In this document: positions 12,704 to 17,397 of the stretch, piece by piece
How the letters are laid out: each line of letters starts with the position of its first letter
How positions within the stretch are numbered: position 1 is the first letter of the stretch
Source of the DNA: an uncultured Collinsella sp.
GTDB taxonomy: Bacteria > Actinomycetota > Coriobacteriia > Coriobacteriales > Coriobacteriaceae
Assembly (NCBI GenBank): GCA_902479095.1
Contig: CABSNL010000041.1
Span: 1 to 17,397 of the forward strand
Reading direction: 5' to 3'
DNA: 17,397 bases
Made by a program: the position numbers and the translations under genes
The notes under the pieces: model-generated
What the model was told of the DNA's origin: nothing
What the model saw: the letters and a program-made list of their open reading frames with translations, nothing else
The model's database searches: none

Positions 12704-14146
12704 TTATCGACCTCCCTGCGGCGCCGCATCATCGCGCATGAGCTCAGCCAATGCCTCGCGATCGATACGCAGAGCATCGCCGCCCGCCGGATCGAGCGAA
12801 TCGCCCTGACCGGCGAGCTCTTTGGCCTGCTTGCGCTCCGCACGGGAAAGACCACGCTCGCGGTACTTTTGCGAATGTGCCGTGTACATGTTGATGAATA
12901 GGATGACCAGGAAGCTAAACGCAATTACGACCACGACCCAAAAGAGGGCCACCGACGTGTTGCCGCCCATCCACTCAAAGTAGATGGCGATGGGAATGGT
13001 CTGCGTAATACCGGCGTAGTTGCCCGCAAAGAACAGGGTGCAGCCAAACTCGCCCATCGCGCGGGCAAAGGCGAGCACCGTGCCGGCGGCAATCGAGGGC
13101 CAGCCAAGCGGCATCATAAGCTTGGTAAAGATGCGACGCTCGGACCAGCCCAGCGTGCGCGCCGCATCGAGCATCTGCGTGTCGAGGCTCTCGAAGGCTC
13201 CGAGTGCCGTGCGGTAGACCAGTGGAAACGACACAACGACGGCCGAAATGACCGCCGCGGGCCACGTAAAGACAATCGAGATGCCGTGCGCAATGAGCCA
13301 CTGGCCCACCCCGGTCGAGCGGCCAAACAGCATGAGGAGCAGAAAGCCGCAGACCGTGGGCGGCAGCACCATAGGAATCGTAAAGACCGAATCGAGCAAA
13401 CCCTTCACGCGGCTCGAGGTACCCATAGTCTTCCACGCGGCGAACAGGCCCAGTGCAAAGGAGATCAGCAGGGCAAGGCCACTCGTTTTAATGGACACCC
13501 AAAACGGTCGGTAGTCGATGCCGCCCAATAAGGAGGCCAGAGAGGTCAAGGGCCCCCGCTCATCCCGCAACACGACAGACGATGCTTCTACCATTTGAGC
13601 GCTATCAAGCCAACGCGCGCCGCCTTTGGCATCACCCGAGGCTGATGCAATCACCACATAACGGTCCCCATCCGCACCGCGCTCGTCAAAGCCATAGGTA
13701 TACCCGCCGGCATCAAACGTTGTTTCCGCCGTGACATACCAAGGAAGATCCACGTCCCCTAGCTGCGCACCTCCCATGCAGTTTGCGCTGTCGAGCTTAC
13801 AGACGAGGGCTTTGAGACCCGATACGCACTCGTTGTCCTGCGGATCCAATCCATACTTCTCGACCGCCTTGGGCGATATCCACACAACAACGCGATCGGC
13901 AGCAGGCGCCACCACAAGGTCCACGTCCTCGTCAACGGGAAACCGGTAGCCCTCAGGCTGGCCCTCCATGGCACGAGCGGTCCCCTTGGCCAGCCGCTCA
14001 AAACCCTCGATCCCATAGAAAAGCCCATGAGCGGTCGCAGCAACCTGGGCCCCGTCCTCAGCGTCCCCAGCAAACGCAAATCCCGGCACCCAGCAAAGCG
14101 CGAAGGTCAAAGCACAGGCGACAAGCATGCGGAATCTATTAAGCAC
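12704..14146 (-). CDS. modB: Molybdate ABC transporter permease ModB with extra extracytoplasmic N-terminal domain
   Basis: 480 residues from GTG 14146 (GGAG six bases upstream); the frame is open to 14215 but that part lacks a ribosome site. Residues 1-27 form a signal or anchor segment (LVACALTFALCWVPGFAFA). Residues 28-215 form a soluble, mostly polar domain with three Cys (107, 116, 123) and no recognised family. Residues about 217-430 are the ModB permease: several helices and the EAA-type loop LDAARTLGWSERRIFTKLMMP, then FARAMGEFG. A charged cytoplasmic tail of about 50 residues closes the protein. Ordinary ModB is about 220-280 residues and lacks the outer domain, so this is a fused or extended form. 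It lies 68 nt after modA and is followed by modC. Confidence 0.88.
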   Translation of the reverse strand: MLNRFRMLVACALTFALCWVPGFAFAGDAEDGAQVAATAHGLFYGIEGFERLAKGTARAMEGQPEGYRFPVDEDVDLVVAPAADRVVVWISPKAVEKYGLDPQDNECVSGLKALVCKLDSANCMGGAQLGDVDLPWYVTAETTFDAGGYTYGFDERGADGDRYVVIASASGDAKGGARWLDSAQMVEASSVVLRDERGPLTSLASLLGGIDYRPFWVSIKTSGLALLISFALGLFAAWKTMGTSSRVKGLLDSVFTIPMVLPPTVCGFLLLMLFGRSTGVGQWLIAHGISIVFTWPAAVISAVVVSFPLVYRTALGAFESLDTQMLDAARTLGWSERRIFTKLMMPLGWPSIAAGTVLAFARAMGEFGCTLFFAGNYAGITQTIPIAIYFEWMGGNTSVALFWVVVVIAFSFLVILFINMYTAHSQKYRERGLSRAERKQAKELAGQGDSLDPAGGDALRIDREALAELMRDDAAPQGGR

Positions 14147-14214
14147 GAAAAGCTCCAAGCGAATACAAGGACGGAGTGAAACACAAAACGATGGAATTAT
14201 CGCGCCAAGCCGCA

Positions 14215-15087
14215 CTACGCGGAAAGCTCAAAGCCGTACTTGGCCCAAATCTTCTGAGCCTTCTTGTTGGTCAGACAGAAGTCGATGAACGCCTTGGCTT
14301 CGTCGGCATGCTCGGAGCTCTCGGCAACGGCACCCGGGTACACGATGGGCTTGTGCGAATCCTCGGGACACACAAAGGCCTCCTCGATGCCGTCGTAGCG
14401 GAAGATATCGGAGCTGTAGACAAAACCGGCTACGCAGTCGCCCGTAGAGACATAGGCGGCGGCGGTGCCCACCTTATCGGCCAGGGCCACCTTGTCGGCA
14501 ATCTCGGGAGCATACTCGCCGTCGTCGCCCTCGGTACCGGTATAGAGCCCCACGGAAGCCAGCGCCTGGTTGGCGTACTTGCCGGCGGGGACGGTCTTGG
14601 CGTCGCCAATGGCGATCTTGCCGTCCAGATTCGCGACGTCGGCGATGGCCTCGACCTTGGTGTCGGAGCCCTCGGCGCGAATGATCACGAGGTCGTTGAC
14701 GAACATGTCCTCACGCGTATCGGCGTCGACGAGTTCGGCGGTCTCAGCGTCATCCATGGTGCCCTTGGAAGCGGTGACGAGCACGTCGACGGCGGCACCG
14801 GCACGCATCTGCTCAACGAGGTCGCCGGAGGCCTTAAACTGCGTGTCAGCAAAGGTGGTGCCGGTCTGGTCGGTGTAGAGCTCCTGGACCTCGGGCAGAG
14901 CCTTCTCGAGCGAGTTGGCGGCAAAGACCTGCAGCTCGACAGCTTTCTTGGAAGATGCCTTAGCAGAACCGGCACCGGAGCCAGTCGACTCAGGCGCCTT
15001 ATTGCCGGAACACCCGGCAAGGCCAAGGCCGGCAGCGACGACAGCAGAGAGCGAGACGAATCCGCGGCGAGAAACCATATCGAACAT
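14215..15087 (-). CDS. modA: Molybdate-binding lipoprotein ModA
   Basis: 290 residues from ATG 15087 (AAAGGG six bases upstream; a TTG at 15093 would sit on top of that site). The N-terminus has SRRGF (6-10), a hydrophobic stretch and lipobox LAGC with Cys26, so it is a lipoprotein whose twin-arginine hints at Tat export. A Ser/Lys-rich linker follows, then the periplasmic-binding-type domain: VFAANSLEKALPEVQELY, FKASGDLVEQMRAGAAVDVL, VNDLVIIRAEGSDTKVE. These match ModA, which captures molybdate (or tungstate) outside the membrane and hands it to ModB. Confidence 0.92.
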   Translation of the reverse strand: MFDMVSRRGFVSLSAVVAAGLGLAGCSGNKAPESTGSGAGSAKASSKKAVELQVFAANSLEKALPEVQELYTDQTGTTFADTQFKASGDLVEQMRAGAAVDVLVTASKGTMDDAETAELVDADTREDMFVNDLVIIRAEGSDTKVEAIADVANLDGKIAIGDAKTVPAGKYANQALASVGLYTGTEGDDGEYAPEIADKVALADKVGTAAAYVSTGDCVAGFVYSSDIFRYDGIEEAFVCPEDSHKPIVYPGAVAESSEHADEAKAFIDFCLTNKKAQKIWAKYGFELSA

Positions 15088-15133
15088 ATTCAACCCTTTC
15101 GGACCTTGTGCCCGGGTACCCCACCGCGGGCTT

Positions 15134-15200
15134 TAATCTGCAACCAGATTATACTTCTGCGCGAATAATGATAGTGAGAAATTATTCTCGCCAGAGAATA
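15134..15200 (-). promoter_or_regulatory. mod operon promoter with operator-like dyads
   Basis: On the minus strand there is a perfect -10 (TATAAT, 15148-15153) with a poor -35 (CACTAT). A perfect dyad TATTCTC-N4-GAGAATA (15183-15200) is centred about 50 bp before the expected start. A second perfect dyad TAATCTG-N4-CAGATTA (15134-15151) overlaps the -10. A further leader hairpin lies at 15110-15131 (GCCCG/CGGGC). Neither dyad resembles the E. coli ModE site. The leader of about 55 nt is too short for a Moco riboswitch. Confidence 0.55.
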
Positions 15201-15239
15201 TAGTTTCGAGTTAGCGTGCGCCTCGGCGTCGCTTCGGCG

Positions 15240-15277
15240 GAAAACAAAGGCGGAGCGGCCCATAAGGTCGCTCCGCC
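15240..15277 (-). terminator. Rho-independent terminator of the moeA-mogA unit
   Basis: Minus strand: a 9-bp perfect stem GGCGGAGCG/CGCTCCGCC (15269-15277 with 15249-15257) is followed by TTTGTTTT. It begins 13 nt after the mogA stop and separates this unit from the mod operon. Confidence 0.88.
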
Positions 15278-15290
15278 GCAGGTAGTGCGC

Positions 15291-15770
15291 TTATTTGGCG
15301 TGTCCGCCGCCCGCCGTCATCTGGGCCGCATGTTCCAGCTGGTCCGCTATGGCCTCCCAGCTTTCGCGGGCGGCCTTCGTGGAACCGGGAAAGTTTACGA
15401 CAAGTGTATGACCTCGTTGCATGCAAATAGCGCGCGAGAGCATGGCGCGGCGCGTCTTGGTCATGGAGTATGCGCGAATCGCCTCTGCAATACCCGGCAC
15501 ATCGCGGTCGCAGACGGCACGCGTCGCCTCGGGCGTCACATCGCGCATCGAAAGCCCCGTACCGCCGCAGGTGAGCACGACGTTGGCGTGGCACTCATCG
15601 GCGGCTTCCACAACGGCATCACCAATCTCGCTGACGTCGTCGCGCACGACCACATGTGAGGCGACCGTCCAGCCCTGTGCCTCGATAAGCTCCTCGAGCG
15701 CGGCTCCAGCCTCGTCCTGGGCAAGGTCGCGCGTGTCCGAGCACGTCACGATCGAAATCTTCAACTCCAT
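15291..15770 (-). CDS. mogA: MogA/MoaB-family molybdopterin adenylyltransferase
   Basis: 159 residues from ATG 15770 (GGAGG seven bases upstream; upstream codons of the open frame belong to moeA DNA). It has a MoCF-binding fold with ISIVTCSDTRD at the N-terminus, VVLTCGGTGLSMRDVTPEA (GGTG at 69-72) and HTLVVNFPGSTKAARESW, the active-site and pterin-binding motifs. Family members adenylylate molybdopterin before molybdate insertion. MogA and MoaB cannot be separated confidently by eye; the partner moeA favours this biosynthetic role. It starts 10 nt after the moeA stop and is the last gene of the unit. Confidence 0.88.
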   Translation of the reverse strand: MELKISIVTCSDTRDLAQDEAGAALEELIEAQGWTVASHVVVRDDVSEIGDAVVEAADECHANVVLTCGGTGLSMRDVTPEATRAVCDRDVPGIAEAIRAYSMTKTRRAMLSRAICMQRGHTLVVNFPGSTKAARESWEAIADQLEHAAQMTAGGGHAK

Positions 15771-15780
15771 AGCGATCCTC

Positions 15781-17043
15781 CTATAGCACCGTTCCCTCAG
15801 GCAGGTCGACGCGAACAACGTCCACGACATCTCCCGCCTTGAGCTCGCACGGTCCTTCGTCAATACGTAGCAGGCAGTTGGCCCGCTGCATCGTGCCGAG
15901 CAGCGCCGAATTCTGCGTCTTGGCCTCGGTCACCAACAGCTCACCGGTCTCGGGGTCGCGCAAAACCGTGGCGCGATCGAAGAAGCGTCGGTCCTGGCGC
16001 TTCTTCACGCCGTGCGTCAATATCGCCTGCTGCACGGGACGCGCCCCCTCGGCAAAACCGCGCATCTTGCGAATCGCCGGGCGCGCGAGCATCTCAAAGC
16101 CCACATACGCCGCCGCTGGATTGCCCGAAAGCCCCAAATACGGCTTGCCCCCAAGCAGGCCAAACGTGATGGCCTTGCCGGGACGCATCGAGATTCGATC
16201 GAACAGTACCTCGCCCTCGCGCCGGACGAGCGTCGTCACGTAGTCGTAGTCGCCCGCCGAGGCACCACCGCTCGTAATGACAAAATCGCACTCTCGCGTG
16301 GCGCGATGCACCAGCTCGGCAATCGCCTGCTCATCGTCGGGCGCGATGCCGTAGAACACGGGCTCGGCTCCCGCATCGAGTGCCTCGGCCATCAACGCCG
16401 AGGAGTTGGAATCGCGAATCTGACCGCGCGCCGGCAGTTCACCCGGCGCAACCAGCTCCGTGCCCAGCGAGATGATGCCCACACGTGGGGCGGCGTGCAC
16501 CTTCACGCTCGCGTATCCGGCGCTTGCCAGCAAGCCGGCGCCGGCCGGAGCCACGACCTCGCCGGCGTGCATCACAACATCGCCGGCATGGGCCTCCTCG
16601 GCGGCAGAGCGAACGTTCTCCCCTACCTTGGCAGGCGCCGAGAAGCGAACGTGCGAGCCCTCGTTGCCGTCACCGTCGAGCACATCGACAATCTCGTATT
16701 TCACCACAGCATCGGCACCCTCGGGCACCGGCGCGCCCGTCATGATGCGGACCGTCTCGCCCACGCCGATTGCGCCCTCAAACACATGGCCCGCGGCCTC
16801 GTGTCCGACAACGTCGAGCGTCACTGGCGCCTCGCCAGACGCCTGCGCCAAGTCCGCCGAACGCACGGCATATCCATCCATGGCGCTGTTGGCAAACGGC
16901 GAGATGTCAATATCGGCCACCGCGTCCTCGGCCAAGGGAAGACCGGCGGCCTGCCACACGGGAATCTCGACGAGATCGGTCGGAGCAACGTGCGACAGGA
17001 CAATCGACTGCGCGTCCTCCAACGGAATGAGTTTCTCTGCCAT
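15781..17043 (-). CDS. moeA: Molybdopterin molybdenumtransferase MoeA
   Basis: 420 residues from ATG 17043 (AGAGG five bases upstream; an in-frame GTG at 17049 is too close to that site). It inserts molybdate into adenylylated molybdopterin in the cytoplasm. Motifs in order: DISPFANSAMDGYAV (46-60), IMTGAPVPEGADAVVKYE, GIISLGTELV, ITSGGASAGDYDYV, MRPGKAITFGLLGG and LGLSGNPAAAYVGFEM. The C-terminal beta domain (from about 345) is complete. With mogA it forms a two-gene unit. A minus-strand TATACT (17101-17106) about 58 nt upstream is a likely -10. Confidence 0.95.
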   Translation of the reverse strand: MAEKLIPLEDAQSIVLSHVAPTDLVEIPVWQAAGLPLAEDAVADIDISPFANSAMDGYAVRSADLAQASGEAPVTLDVVGHEAAGHVFEGAIGVGETVRIMTGAPVPEGADAVVKYEIVDVLDGDGNEGSHVRFSAPAKVGENVRSAAEEAHAGDVVMHAGEVVAPAGAGLLASAGYASVKVHAAPRVGIISLGTELVAPGELPARGQIRDSNSSALMAEALDAGAEPVFYGIAPDDEQAIAELVHRATRECDFVITSGGASAGDYDYVTTLVRREGEVLFDRISMRPGKAITFGLLGGKPYLGLSGNPAAAYVGFEMLARPAIRKMRGFAEGARPVQQAILTHGVKKRQDRRFFDRATVLRDPETGELLVTEAKTQNSALLGTMQRANCLLRIDEGPCELKAGDVVDVVRVDLPEGTVL

Positions 17044-17100
17044 ATGCACCTCTTAATGCCACGGCGCACAACAAGGACGCCGATTCTTTATGCTTGCCTC

Positions 17101-17108
17101 AGTATAAT
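17101..17108. promoter_or_regulatory. Overlapping -10 sequences in the divergent moeA intergenic region
   Basis: AGTATAAT reads TATACT on the minus strand, facing moeA, and TATAAT on the + strand, facing the gene at 17254. Neither has a clear -35. The minus reading is more likely used, because it gives a leader of about 50 nt and the + gene has its own TATAAT at 17219-17224. Confidence 0.4.
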
Positions 17109-17218
17109 CCCCCGACGCACGGCCGCGACTCGGTCTGTACTCGCAAATACACCTGTCGGTTGCAGGCCGCGAAACAGAATGGAAACCAACCCACCGGCTC
17201 GTCGCGTTTACTGCGTTT

Positions 17219-17224
17219 TATAAT
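17219..17224 (+). promoter_or_regulatory. -10 element of the rightmost gene
   Basis: Perfect TATAAT 29 nt before the ATG at 17254. No good -35 is seen at 16-18 bp. The predicted leader is about 23 nt and contains the ribosome site AAAGAGGA. Confidence 0.5.
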
Positions 17225-17253
17225 GCTTGCGTTGCAACCTAAAAGAGGAACGT

Positions 17254-17365
17254 ATGGCTCATAACGACAAACCCGAAAGCGCAAACGAGGCGCAGAATCA
17301 TTCCCAGCCGCTCGACGACGACGGCCTTTTCTCCCTGAACGACGTCATCATGGCAGGTAGGCAAC
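17254..17365 (+). CDS. N-terminal fragment of an unrecognised protein, cut by adapter
   Basis: ATG 17254 has AGAGG five bases upstream and a TATAAT at 17219. The 37 genuine residues (MAHNDKPESANEAQ..., then LDDDGLFSLNDVIMAGRQ) are acidic and polar and match no family I know. The frame continues without a stop into adapter DNA, so any residues after about position 37 (PVSYTHLTLP...) are artefact. Divergent from moeA. Confidence 0.7.
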
Positions 17366-17397
17366 CTGTCTCTTATACACATCTGACGCTGCCGACG
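17366..17397. other. Illumina Nextera transposon adapter (not biological)
   Basis: The last 32 bases are identical to the reverse complement of the Nextera read-1 transposon adapter: they begin with the mosaic-end sequence CTGTCTCTTATACACATCT and continue GACGCTGCCGACG. This is untrimmed library adapter at a contig end. Confidence 0.97.

Noticed and set aside
15088..15150. Molybdenum cofactor riboswitch in the modA leader
   Set aside because: The predicted leader is only about 55 nt and holds a single simple hairpin, too short for that riboswitch.
1..17397. CRISPR arrays, insertion sequences, phage genes or rRNA
   Set aside because: No regularly spaced repeats, transposase or integrase frames, or rRNA-like segments were seen on either strand.

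Overview
The window is about 17.4 kb of G+C-rich DNA from a strictly anaerobic, gut-type actinobacterium. A Coriobacteriia member, most likely Collinsella or a close relative, fits best. This rests on protein character and gene content (double-cubane-type anaerobic reductase, selenium and molybdenum metabolism, strong Shine-Dalgarno sites); I ran no search. The last 32 bases (17366-17397) are Illumina Nextera transposon adapter, so the window ends at the edge of a draft contig and the last gene is cut there.

Layout. 1-1550: tail of an unrecognised CDS, then a + strand gene (412-1419) for an AbiEi-like protein with a nuclease-like C-terminus, flanked by two 74-bp copies of one near-perfect palindrome. 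1583-1866: tRNA-Gly(TCC) and tRNA-Pro(TGG) on the minus strand with terminator and promoter. 1878-3236: branched-chain amino acid transporter brnQ (minus). 3257-11496: a long minus-strand selenium-linked unit. In transcription order it has an operator-rich promoter, two small coupled ORFs, two paralogous HgdB/YjiM-type double-cubane reductase proteins, their ATP-dependent activase, a GT4 glycosyltransferase, selD, yedF, a DUF3343 Se/S-carrier-like protein and a cysteine desulfurase-like enzyme, ending in a Rho-independent terminator. 11630-15200: modA, an unusual two-part modB, and modC (molybdate ABC importer, minus). 15240-17043: moeA and mogA/moaB (molybdenum cofactor insertion, minus). 17254-17365: start of a divergent + strand CDS.

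Main result. The selD frame reads through an in-frame TGA at 6404-6406. The TGA sits exactly where other SelD proteins carry the catalytic Cys (residue 17, with Lys20 conserved). It is followed at a suitable distance by a hairpin with a GGUC apical loop like the fdhF SECIS. selD is therefore best read as a 349-residue selenoprotein starting at 6454, not a shorter protein starting at a TTG after the TGA.

How the genes could work together. SelD makes selenophosphate. YedF, DUF3343 and the PLP enzyme look like chalcogen handling and delivery. The glycosyltransferase overlaps selD by 8 nt and is a candidate for selenium use in a small molecule or sugar. The double-cubane reductase pair with its activase would supply very low-potential electrons to an unknown substrate. 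The neighbouring Mo uptake and Mo-cofactor genes fit a cell that makes Mo/Se enzymes such as formate dehydrogenase or Se-dependent Mo hydroxylases. The 387-aa reductase gene is also flanked by two copies of a ~105-nt structured element whose helices differ by compensatory changes, a candidate undescribed structured RNA or repeat.
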